DNA of 64,000 nucleotides from Fibrobacter sp. UWEL (GTDB lineage: Bacteria > Fibrobacterota > Fibrobacteria > Fibrobacterales > Fibrobacteraceae). Shown here in pieces: positions 52,371 to 60,439 of the stretch; positions within the stretch are counted from its first letter, which is position 1; each line of letters begins with the position of its first letter. Position numbers and translations under genes: made by a program. The stretch lies in the NCBI RefSeq assembly GCF_900142535.1, contig NZ_FRBE01000002.1:248001-312000 (forward strand), in the 5' to 3' direction. The notes beneath the pieces were generated by a model. It was not told the origin of the DNA and searched no databases. It saw only the letters and a list, made by a program, of their open reading frames with translations.

Positions 52371-53132
52371 ATGAGATACGCAGTTATTACAGGCGCCAGC
52401 TCGGGTATCGGCGCCGAATTCGCAAAGAATTTGTCCGCCCGCGGTTATGGTCTTATTCTGGTGGCCCGTCGCGAAGACCGCCTGCAGGCACTTGCCAAAG
52501 AATTGGGAACTCCTGCAGAAGTATTTACCGCAGACCTTTCCAGCCAGAGTGAATGTGAACGTCTGGGCGAATTTCTTGACAAGTTCGACGTAGGCGTCTT
52601 TATCAACAACGCTGGCTTCGGCGATTGCGGCGCATTTGCGGAAACAGACTTAAGCAAGGAACTGCGCATGATCAACGTGAACGTCATCGCGCTGCACCTC
52701 CTTTCCAAGCTAGCCGTAAAGATTCTGGCAAAGAACGGCGGACATCTCTTGAACGTAGGATCCAGCGCAGGCCTTATGCCTTCCGGTCCCTACATGGCCA
52801 CCTACTACGCTACCAAGGCCTATGTGGTAAGCCTTACCCAGGGAATCGCCGTGGAACTTCAGGAATCCAAATCCAACGTATCCGCTAGCGTGCTCTGCCC
52901 GGGTCCAGTAAAGACAGAATTCAATGACGTAGCCAACGTGCAGTTCGCCTTGCCGGGAATCTCCCCCAAGTTCTGCGCTAGCTACGCACTGAAGATGATG
53001 TTCAAGAAAAAGACCATCATTGTCCCCAGCTTGATCATGAAGGGCGCCGCCATTGCAGGCAAGCTCCTCCCCCGCTATATTGCCTCCAAGATTGCAGGTG
53101 CACAGCAGAAAAAGAAACTGGGCAAAGTCTAA
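52371..53132 (+). CDS. Short-chain dehydrogenase/reductase
   Basis: A 253-residue classical SDR with GASSGIG (residues 8-14), NNAG (about 81-84), a catalytic Ser in NVGSSAG and YYATK (about residues 146-150, YxxxK). It resembles the DltE/YqjQ-type oxidoreductases with a hydrophobic C-terminal segment and a Lys-rich tail. It reduces or oxidises an unknown carbonyl substrate with NAD(P). It is divergent from dapF, and the shared 278-base region holds three regulatory palindromes that might also affect this gene. Confidence 0.85.
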   Translation: MRYAVITGASSGIGAEFAKNLSARGYGLILVARREDRLQALAKELGTPAEVFTADLSSQSECERLGEFLDKFDVGVFINNAGFGDCGAFAETDLSKELRMINVNVIALHLLSKLAVKILAKNGGHLLNVGSSAGLMPSGPYMATYYATKAYVVSLTQGIAVELQESKSNVSASVLCPGPVKTEFNDVANVQFALPGISPKFCASYALKMMFKKKTIIVPSLIMKGAAIAGKLLPRYIASKIAGAQQKKKLGKV

Positions 53133-53192
53133 AGCTAGACAAATTTACCTGAGGATTTAAATCCAGCATTTTTTGAAAAAGGAGGCAAAACA

Positions 53193-54026
53193 GTGTTGAA
53201 CAGCAAGCAAATTATGGAAAGGGGCAGGGACGCCCTCAAGGGGAACTGGGGCAAGGCAGCCATTTTCACATTGATTTTGGTTATCGCCATACTGGTCGTC
53301 TCTGGAATTCTTGACGTAGACAACTTCGTCAAGGAGCCCGTGTATCCAGACCCATCCAAAGGAATCGAGGGCGACCTCAGCACACTCCCAGCATACGTTC
53401 TTTTGGGACTAGGTTTCGCACTTATCAGCACCATCTTATGGAATGCCGTTTCCGTAGGCGAAGCCAAGATATTCATCCATCTTGTTGACAACGGCGAATT
53501 CAACTGGAAGCACATAACGCACGGCCTACACAAACTGGGACGCAACACACTTTCAGTCCTTTTGTACACGCTCGTCTTGACATGCGCATTGGGTTTGATT
53601 GGAGGCGGAATCATATTCGTCACAGCATTTATAAGTACGTTAACTAGCCATGTTTCAGAAACAGCAGGAATTGTCATCTTTGTAATTGGAGCAGTCATTT
53701 TAGCAGGTATCGCCGGCTTCTTCCTATACAAGTTTTTGCCGACATACATCATGCTTTTCATGAAATTGGCTCTTGACGACAAGGTAAAAAGTGTTCCAGC
53801 AATAAAAGAGACCTTCCATACCGTAGCTCCGTACAATTGGGAATTTTGCTGCTTATCACTTCGCTTTACCGGCTGGCTATTACTCTGTTGCGTAACATGC
53901 GGAATCGGCTTCCTTTGGGTTAGTCCATACATGTCTGCAAGTTTCTATGTATTCTACAAGGAATGCATCGCAGACCAAGAAAACTACAGCAACGATGAAG
54001 TCTTAACAGTCTCTACAGAGAAATAA
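53193..54026 (+). CDS. DUF975-like multi-pass membrane protein
   Basis: A 277-residue protein with about five to six hydrophobic segments. The opening (RGRDALKGNWGKAAIFTLIL) and the end (GIGFLWVSPYMSASFYVFYKEC) match the pattern of DUF975-type membrane proteins, whose function is unknown. The start codon is GTG, fixed by GGAGG seven bases upstream. It may be co-transcribed with the SDR gene 60 bases upstream. Confidence 0.7.
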   Translation: MLNSKQIMERGRDALKGNWGKAAIFTLILVIAILVVSGILDVDNFVKEPVYPDPSKGIEGDLSTLPAYVLLGLGFALISTILWNAVSVGEAKIFIHLVDNGEFNWKHITHGLHKLGRNTLSVLLYTLVLTCALGLIGGGIIFVTAFISTLTSHVSETAGIVIFVIGAVILAGIAGFFLYKFLPTYIMLFMKLALDDKVKSVPAIKETFHTVAPYNWEFCCLSLRFTGWLLLCCVTCGIGFLWVSPYMSASFYVFYKECIADQENYSNDEVLTVSTEK

Positions 54027-54051
54027 ACTCCATAACAACTTAATACAAGAA

Positions 54052-54081
54052 GGCCGCCAGCGGATTTACCCGCCAGCGGCC
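54052..54081. repeat. GC-rich hairpin after the DUF975 gene
   Basis: GGCCGC pairs with GCGGCC, with an inner CGG/CCG pair and a 6-base loop. No T tract follows. It is probably a transcript-end hairpin between convergent genes. Confidence 0.55.
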
Positions 54082-54111
54082 CGTGTTGTTACACAAGGAA
54101 CTCTTTTAGTT

Positions 54112-54191
54112 CGTCATTCTGAGCGAAGTGCCAAAGGCACGGAGTCGATGAATCTAGATCCTTCGACGCGCTACGCTTGCTCAGGATGACG
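54112..54191. repeat. Dispersed palindromic repeat, full copy (GTCATTCTGAGCG ... GCTCAGGATGAC)
   Basis: An 80-base element with inverted ends (CGTCATTCTGAGC and GCTCAGGATGACG) and an internal AATCTAGATC. It has the same family ends as the copies at 36001 and 55601. It lies between the convergent DUF975 gene and gltD and could fold into a long hairpin in either transcript. Confidence 0.8.
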
Positions 54192-54198
54192 CACAGTA

Positions 54199-55539
54199 TT
54201 AAAACTTTGAAACCTTCGCCTTTGCATCGGCCATGGCGCGCACAACCAGGGAAGCTCCATTAGCGCAGTCACCTACAGCGTAGATATTGCGAGACGGATC
54301 CTGAATGATTGCGGTACGCGGCGTCAGTTCAAGGCCAAGATCCTTCACGATACCTTCAGCAGGCACGCCGGTAAAGCCCATAGCCAGAACAACCAAGTCA
54401 GCGTCAATCACTTCGGTGGAGTTGGGAACTTCATTAGGCTTGATGGGACGGCCGTTAGGAGCCATTTCCCATTCCACAGCCACAGCTTCAACGCCAGCCA
54501 CCTTGCCGTCCTTCACAATGAACTGCTTGGAAGACACATTCCAGCGGCGTTCGCCACCTTCGTGATGAGCATAGCTGGTGCGCAGCATGTACGGCCAATC
54601 CGGCCACGGAGTAGACGGAGAACGTTCTTCAGGAGGCTTAGGCATGAATTCCACCTGAAGCACGCTCTTGCAACCTTCACGGAGGGATTTACCTACGCAG
54701 TCATTACCAGTATCGCCACCGCCAATGATCAGCACCTTCTTGCCCTTGGCATTGTACTTTTCACCTTCCCCGTGGAGGAAGTCCAGAGCCAGGTAGATAC
54801 CTTCGGCATCGCGGCCCGGGATGTTCAAGTCACGAGCGTTGGGAGTACCTATTGCCAGGAACAGGTAATCGTAATTCTTGCGAATGTAATCGGCAGAAAT
54901 ATCCTTGCCGATTTCGCAGTTGCAAACAAATTTAATACCAGCTTCTTCAAGGAGAGTCACGCGACGATCGATAACTTCCTTTTCCAGCTTCCAGTTAGGA
55001 ATGCCATAACGGAGAAGGCCGCCAACCTTGGGCTTCTTTTCGTAAACGGTTACGGCGTAACCCTTACGGCGCAAGGCTTCTGCAGCATAGAGGCCAGAGG
55101 GACCGCCACCGATTACAGCTACAGTCTTGCCGTTAGGTACAGCAGCAGGCTGTTCCACCCAACCTTCCTTGAAGGCGGTTTCGATCATGTGCTTTTCCAC
55201 CTGGCGAACCATGACTGCGTCGTCATTCAGGTTGCGGGTGCAACTTGCTTCGCAAAGGGCGGGGCAAACGCGACCGGTAAATTCCGGGAAGAAAGCGGTC
55301 TTGCAAATAATGTCGTAACCCTTGCGCACATCGCCTGCAGCAACGGCATTGTTAAATTCGGGAATCAAGTTTCCCAGAGGGCATCCTGCACCATGGCAGA
55401 ACGGAATGCCGCAATCAGCGCAGCGGCTGGCCTGAGCCTTAATTTCTTCTTCAGTGAAGAGGCGTTCAACTTCTTTCAAGTCCTTAACGCGTTCTTCTAC
55501 GGGGCGGTACACGTCCTGGATTCTCTGTACGATAGCCAT
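54199..55539 (-). CDS. gltD: Glutamate synthase small subunit
   Basis: A 446-residue NADPH-dependent subunit that passes electrons to GltB. The N-terminal iron-sulphur region shows CADCGIPFC and CPALCEASC (about residues 38-110). The FAD site is GGGPSGLYAAE (about 149-159) and the NADPH site GGGDTGNDC (about 275-283). The C-terminal FAD motif is YAVGDCANGASLVVRAM. Length is typical. It lies 204 bases after gltB on the same strand, separated by dispersed repeats. Confidence 0.94.
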   Translation of the reverse strand: MAIVQRIQDVYRPVEERVKDLKEVERLFTEEEIKAQASRCADCGIPFCHGAGCPLGNLIPEFNNAVAAGDVRKGYDIICKTAFFPEFTGRVCPALCEASCTRNLNDDAVMVRQVEKHMIETAFKEGWVEQPAAVPNGKTVAVIGGGPSGLYAAEALRRKGYAVTVYEKKPKVGGLLRYGIPNWKLEKEVIDRRVTLLEEAGIKFVCNCEIGKDISADYIRKNYDYLFLAIGTPNARDLNIPGRDAEGIYLALDFLHGEGEKYNAKGKKVLIIGGGDTGNDCVGKSLREGCKSVLQVEFMPKPPEERSPSTPWPDWPYMLRTSYAHHEGGERRWNVSSKQFIVKDGKVAGVEAVAVEWEMAPNGRPIKPNEVPNSTEVIDADLVVLAMGFTGVPAEGIVKDLGLELTPRTAIIQDPSRNIYAVGDCANGASLVVRAMADAKAKVSKF

Positions 55540-55600
55540 AAAATTTATTCCTTATAAAAAGCGTTAAAAGAAAGCGACAAAAGCGAAACTCTTCTTACGT

Positions 55601-55711
55601 GTCACCTTGAGCGAAGCCCGTATGGGCGAAGTCGAAAGGTCTAGATTCCTCGACTTCGCGCAAAGCGCTCCGCTCGGAATGACATTTCAAACATTTCGCT
55701 CGGAATGACAG
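55601..55711. repeat. Dispersed palindromic repeat plus extra half copy in the gltB-gltD gap
   Basis: A full element (GTCACCTTGAGCG ... CGCTCGGAATGAC) spans 55601-55684, and a second terminal half (CGCTCGGAATGACA) ends at 55711. It is the same family as 54112-54191. In the gltB-gltD transcript it would form a hairpin that could change the ratio of the two subunits. Confidence 0.8.
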
Positions 55712-55743
55712 CATTAGAGTTCCGCAATCATCCAAGAGTTGTA

Positions 55744-58700
55744 TTACTTAGCTTCAGCCTGCTTTGCCAAGGCGTTGCGATATTCCACCGGGAAGACCTT
55801 CACGAACTTCGGACGAGAGTTGTTCCAGTCTTCGAGAATGCGCTTACCCTTTTCAGAACCGGTAGCTTCCACATGCTGCTTGATGATATCAAGGAGTTCT
55901 GCTTCGCTTTCGGTACCCGGAAGCACGCTTTCCAAGTCAACGGAATCCACGTTGCAGCTCAAGTCGAAGTGACCCGTTTCGTCGAAGACGTAAGCAAAAC
56001 CACCAGTCATACCTGCAGCGAAGTTCACGCCTACACGACCCAGCACAACAACGCGGCCACCAGTCATGTATTCGCAACCATGGTCGCCAACACCTTCGGT
56101 AACAAGCAGCATACCAGAGTTACGGATACCGAAGCGTTCGCCAGCAAGACCGTTGATGAACACCTTACCGCTAGTTCCACCGTAGCCAATCACGTTACCA
56201 GCGATAACGTTGTCTTCAGCCTTGAAGGTTGCGTTTTTGGACGGGCGAACAATGATCTTACCACCGCTGAGGCCCTTGCCCATAAAGTCGTTGACTTCAC
56301 CTTCGATATCGAGAGTAATACCCGGAGCAAGGAAGGCGCCAAAGCTCTGGCCAGCCACACCCTGCAGGTGAATCTTGATGGTATCTTCCGGCAGGCCCTT
56401 TGCACCAAAGTGTTCGTCCACTTCACCAGAAAGTTCAGTACCCACGGTACGGTCCACGTTATGGATCATGGTAGAGAGTTCAACAGCCTTACCAGTCTTC
56501 AAAGTTTCCTGTACGAAAGGCAAGAGTTCGCGACGGTCGAAGTTGACCAATTCTTCAGGAACGTAGTTAGGATCGTGCTTCTTGATCTGTTCCTTACCGT
56601 TGCCAGCATCCACAGAAGCGAAGATCTTGCTGAAGTCCAGCTTCTTAGCCTTGTAGAAGTTGATGGCTTCGTTCATATCCAACAGGTCGTTACGGCCGCA
56701 GGCTTCATCAAGGCTACGGAGGCCAAGGCTTGCGAGGATTTCACGAATTTCGTCAGCGATGAAGTAGAGGAAGTTTTCAACGAATTCCGGCTTGCCCTTG
56801 AAGTGCTTACGGAGTTCCGGATCCTGAGTTGCAAGGCCCATGGGGCACTGGTTGGTATGGCACTTACGGTCCATAATACAGCCAAGGCTTGCAAGGAGGT
56901 TAGTTGCGAAACCAAATTCTTCTGCACCAAGGAGGGCAGCGATCACAACGTCACGGCCAGTCTTCAACTGACCATCCACCTGCAACTTCACGCGACCGCG
57001 GAGATCATTAAGAACGAGAGTCTGTTCAGCTTCGGCAATGCCCAATTCCCAAGGAAGGCCGGCATGCTTGATGGAAGTCAGCGGAGATGCACCGGTACCA
57101 CCGTCGTGGCCAGAGATAAGCACAACGTCTGCATGAGCCTTTGCCACACCTGCAGCAACCGTACCCACACCCACTTCAGAAACCAGCTTTACAGATACGC
57201 GGGCCTTGGGGTTGGAGTTACGAAGGTCATAGATCAACTGAGCCAGATCTTCGATGGAGTAAATATCGTGATGCGGCGGAGGAGAAATCAAGGAAACATT
57301 AGGAATAGAGTGACGAATACGAGCAACGAATTCGTTCACCTTGTGAGCAGGCAGCTGGCCACCTTCACCGGGCTTTGCACCCTGAGCCATCTTGATCTGC
57401 AAATCCTTTGCCTTACGGAGGTAGTCGATGGTCACACCGAAACGACCGGAAGCGATCTGACGGATGGCGCTGCTACGGATATCGCCGTTGGGAGCCGGAG
57501 TGTTACGATCCGGGTCTTCACCACCTTCACCGCAGTTGCTCATGGCGCCGTTACGGTTCATAGCGATAGCGATAGCTTCGTGAGCTTCCGGGCTCAAAGA
57601 ACCAAGGCTCATTGCACCAGCAACAAAGTGCTTGATAATATCCTGACGGGATTCCACTTCAGAAATATCGATGGGAGTGGTTTCCTTGAACTTGAAGAGA
57701 CCGCGGAGAGTTGCCTGACGCTGAGACTGATCGTCGATGAGCTTGGAGTATGTCTTGAACTTTGCGTAGTCACCCAGCTGGACAGCCTGACGGAATGCGC
57801 CCAGGGACTGGGGAGTCCACAAGTGCATTTCACCTTCCTTACGGAACTTGTACTGACCACCTTCCTTCAGGATGGGGCTTGCGTCCTTCAGAGAAATGGA
57901 GTTACGTTCATCCACTTCGCGGGCGATTTCAGCAAGGCCAATACCTTCGACGCGGCTTGCAGTACCCGGGAGGAACTTTTCGATAATTTCGTGGTTCAAA
58001 CCAACAGCTTCGAAGATCTGTGCGCTGCGATAGCTACGGAGAGTAGAGATACCCATCTTGGACATGATCTTCAGGAGGCCCTTGTCCACAGCCTTGACGT
58101 AGTTGGCTGCGGCAGTCACAGGACCCACATCCAGTTCGCCAGTGTGGCACATATTGGTGATGCTCTGGAAAGCAAGGTACGGGTTGATGACCGTTGCGCC
58201 GTAGCCCAGGAGGAGTGCAAAGTGCATCACTTCACGAACTTCACCGGACTGGACAATCAAACCGATTTCCGGACGGACGCCAGCTTCGACCAAGGTACGG
58301 TTTACAGCGGCAGTTGCCAACAGAGACGGCATGGGAACATAGCCCCAATCAATGTTCTTATCAGAGAGAACGATAATGTTGAAACCTTCCTGCACGGCAC
58401 GGACTGCGTCGCCAGCCAGGTTCTGCAAGGCAGCTTCAAGAACTTCGCCGTTACCACCCATGGGGAACTGCATCTTGAGCACCTTAGCCTTAAAGCTCTT
58501 ATCGCCAATGTTTTCGAAGTGAGCGATTTCGTCTTCGGTAACAATGGGGCGAGGAATCTTAATGAGGTGAGCCTGTTCCGGAGTTTCTTCCAGAATGTTA
58601 CCGTGGTTACCAATGTAAGTGGTAAGGCTCATGACCAGTTCTTCACGAATCGGGTCGATAGGCGGATTGGTAACCTGAGCGAAGAGCTGCTTAAAGTAGT

Positions 58701-60177
58701 TAAACAACGGCTGGGGCTTGTCAGAAAGGACTGCCAGAGCAGCGTCGTTACCCATAGAACCGATAGGTTCCTGACCATTCTTGGCCATGGGCTGCAAAAT
58801 CACGTTCAGGTCTTCTGCAGAATAACCGAAACGCTTCTGCTGGATCAGCAAATCTTCCGGAACGTCAGAAGGATTGATTTCGCTGAAGAGGCCGCGAACA
58901 CTCATCTTGTTTTCGGCAACCCAACGACGGTAGGGCTTGCTACGAGCAACGAAGGCCTTCATTTCTGCATTCTTAAGAATGCGGTGGTTTTCAATATCCA
59001 GGTAGATGATTTCACCGGGCTTCAAGCGGCCCTTTTCTTCAACTTCGTCGTCGTTGATGTCCAAAACGCCGGTTTCGGAAGCCATGACGAAGAGACCATC
59101 TTTACACAAAGTGTAACGTGCCGGACGGAGACCGTTACGGTCCAGGATTGCACCAGCGTTCACACCGTCAGAGAATGCAACGGCTGCGGGGCCATCCCAA
59201 GGTTCCATAAGCATGGATTCGTATTCGAAGAAGCCACGAACGTCGCGGCCCATGTAGTGCTTAGCACCCCAAGCCTGGGGCATCATCATAAGGATTGCGT
59301 GCGGGAGGCTACGGCCTGCAGCCACCAGCAATTCAAACATATTGTCAAGGCTTGCAGAGTCACTCTGACCGCCAGCGATCAAAGGCAAGCACTTCTGAAG
59401 ATCATCGCCAATACGTTCGCTCTTCAGGTGAGGTTCACGAGCCTTAAGGCTGTTCAAGTTACCGCGGAGAGTATTGATTTCGCCGTTGTGAGCTAGGTAG
59501 CGGAACGGATGAGCCAGAGGCCAAGTGGGGAAAGTATTGGTAGAGTAACGCTGGTGAACCAGGGCAATGGGGCTTTCAAAATCAGCGTCATTCAGGTCCT
59601 TATAGAAGGCTTCGATCTGAATTGCAAGGAGAAGACCCTTATAAACGATAGTCTTGCTGGAGCAAGAGCAGATGTACAGACTGTCGCAAGCCTTTTCAAT
59701 CTGGCGACGCAGCACAAAAAGCTTGATTTCTGCATTTTCGGGCTTGGTAGCGTCGAAAATGTACTGACGAATATGCGGAAGAGTTTCGCGAGCGGTACGA
59801 CCAATAGCCTTGGGGTCTACCGGAACTTCACGGACATGGAGAACGGGGCAACCTTCAGAAGCTGCCAGTTCCTTAATCTTTTCATCATAGGTATCGGCGG
59901 CAACGGAGTTGTCTACGAAAACCATAGCCACACCGTACTTGGCCGGAAGATCTGAATAGAGCTTCTTGAAGAACTTGTGGGGCATAGAAAGCAAAAGGCC
60001 AGCGCCATCACCCGTTTCCGGGTCGCCGCCAGCCGCACCACGATGCATAAGACGCTTCAGGACAGTGATACCCTGAAGCACAATCTGGTGGGAAGCCACA
60101 TTGTTAATATTGGCAACGAGACCTACGCCGCAGGCGTCATGTTCGTTGGCCGGATTATAAAGAGCTTGAGCTTTCAT
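55744..60177 (-). CDS. gltB: Glutamate synthase large subunit
   Basis: A 1477-residue enzyme that makes two glutamates from glutamine and 2-oxoglutarate. It begins MKAQALYNPANEHDACGVG; Cys16 is the N-terminal nucleophile exposed after propeptide removal. Downstream come the glutaminase domain (to about 420), the central domain, the FMN domain with the 3Fe-4S motif CIMDRKCHTNQCP (about residue 1120), and the C-terminal beta-helix. I reject a longer in-frame start at 60255: AAGGAA precedes the ATG at 60177, the propeptide length is then normal, and a perfect sigma-54 promoter lies in the would-be extension. Extreme codon bias suggests very high expression. Confidence 0.95.
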   Translation of the reverse strand: MKAQALYNPANEHDACGVGLVANINNVASHQIVLQGITVLKRLMHRGAAGGDPETGDGAGLLLSMPHKFFKKLYSDLPAKYGVAMVFVDNSVAADTYDEKIKELAASEGCPVLHVREVPVDPKAIGRTARETLPHIRQYIFDATKPENAEIKLFVLRRQIEKACDSLYICSCSSKTIVYKGLLLAIQIEAFYKDLNDADFESPIALVHQRYSTNTFPTWPLAHPFRYLAHNGEINTLRGNLNSLKAREPHLKSERIGDDLQKCLPLIAGGQSDSASLDNMFELLVAAGRSLPHAILMMMPQAWGAKHYMGRDVRGFFEYESMLMEPWDGPAAVAFSDGVNAGAILDRNGLRPARYTLCKDGLFVMASETGVLDINDDEVEEKGRLKPGEIIYLDIENHRILKNAEMKAFVARSKPYRRWVAENKMSVRGLFSEINPSDVPEDLLIQQKRFGYSAEDLNVILQPMAKNGQEPIGSMGNDAALAVLSDKPQPLFNYFKQLFAQVTNPPIDPIREELVMSLTTYIGNHGNILEETPEQAHLIKIPRPIVTEDEIAHFENIGDKSFKAKVLKMQFPMGGNGEVLEAALQNLAGDAVRAVQEGFNIIVLSDKNIDWGYVPMPSLLATAAVNRTLVEAGVRPEIGLIVQSGEVREVMHFALLLGYGATVINPYLAFQSITNMCHTGELDVGPVTAAANYVKAVDKGLLKIMSKMGISTLRSYRSAQIFEAVGLNHEIIEKFLPGTASRVEGIGLAEIAREVDERNSISLKDASPILKEGGQYKFRKEGEMHLWTPQSLGAFRQAVQLGDYAKFKTYSKLIDDQSQRQATLRGLFKFKETTPIDISEVESRQDIIKHFVAGAMSLGSLSPEAHEAIAIAMNRNGAMSNCGEGGEDPDRNTPAPNGDIRSSAIRQIASGRFGVTIDYLRKAKDLQIKMAQGAKPGEGGQLPAHKVNEFVARIRHSIPNVSLISPPPHHDIYSIEDLAQLIYDLRNSNPKARVSVKLVSEVGVGTVAAGVAKAHADVVLISGHDGGTGASPLTSIKHAGLPWELGIAEAEQTLVLNDLRGRVKLQVDGQLKTGRDVVIAALLGAEEFGFATNLLASLGCIMDRKCHTNQCPMGLATQDPELRKHFKGKPEFVENFLYFIADEIREILASLGLRSLDEACGRNDLLDMNEAINFYKAKKLDFSKIFASVDAGNGKEQIKKHDPNYVPEELVNFDRRELLPFVQETLKTGKAVELSTMIHNVDRTVGTELSGEVDEHFGAKGLPEDTIKIHLQGVAGQSFGAFLAPGITLDIEGEVNDFMGKGLSGGKIIVRPSKNATFKAEDNVIAGNVIGYGGTSGKVFINGLAGERFGIRNSGMLLVTEGVGDHGCEYMTGGRVVVLGRVGVNFAAGMTGGFAYVFDETGHFDLSCNVDSVDLESVLPGTESEAELLDIIKQHVEATGSEKGKRILEDWNNSRPKFVKVFPVEYRNALAKQAEAK

Positions 60178-60218
60178 TGTAATATTCCTTGTGTTTTTAA
60201 TTTTTTCCGCCCCGTTAT

Positions 60219-60234
60219 TGCAAAATGCGTGCCA
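60219..60234 (-). promoter_or_regulatory. Sigma-54 promoter of gltB
   Basis: On the minus strand TGGCACGCATTTTGCA is a perfect match to the sigma-54 consensus TGGCACR-N4-TTGCW. Transcription should begin near 60208, about 31 bases before the gltB ATG. Confidence 0.82.
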
Positions 60235-60279
60235 AAACGGGTCAAAAATCAACAAGGAACCGACACAAAATGAAAAATC

Positions 60280-60294
60280 TTACATTTTAAGTAA
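60280..60294. promoter_or_regulatory. TTAC-N7-GTAA palindrome upstream of gltB (proximal)
   Basis: CTTAC-ATTTTAA-GTAAAA, with its centre about 79 bases upstream of the predicted start of transcription. Confidence 0.55.
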
Positions 60295-60373
60295 AACAAC
60301 GTAGTTTTCTAGGCGTTATAAAAAATACCGGCGGATACCCACCGGCTAGGTCATGTAAAAACACCTATCAAGA

Positions 60374-60390
60374 TTTACAGATTACGTAAA
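60374..60390. promoter_or_regulatory. TTTAC-N7-GTAAA palindrome upstream of gltB (distal 1)
   Basis: TTTAC-AGATTAC-GTAAAC, with its centre about 174 bases upstream of the predicted start of transcription. It is the first of a pair spaced 30 bases apart. Confidence 0.55.
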
Positions 60391-60403
60391 CAAAACCAAG
60401 AAA

Positions 60404-60420
60404 ATTACATAAAACGTAAA
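60404..60420. promoter_or_regulatory. TTAC-N7-GTAA palindrome upstream of gltB (distal 2)
   Basis: ATTAC-ATAAAAC-GTAAAC, 30 bases from the previous site, mirroring the 31-base pair upstream of dapF. Confidence 0.55.
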
Positions 60421-60439
60421 CATAAGCTACTAAACAAAG

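Noticed and set aside
55705-59496. A 1263-codon open frame on the plus strand opposite gltB
   Set aside because: It is antisense to a clear glutamate synthase gene. Codons TTA, CTA and TCA are almost absent from gltB, which removes stops from the opposite strand. The translation has no recognisable domain and no ribosome-binding site.
48326-60177. A nitrogen-fixation locus because of the NifA-like regulator
   Set aside because: No nifHDK or related genes are present; the neighbours are assimilation and lysine-pathway genes.
60178-60255. An N-terminal extension of GltB
   Set aside because: It would place 26 extra residues before a normal propeptide and contains the sigma-54 promoter, so it is not translated.
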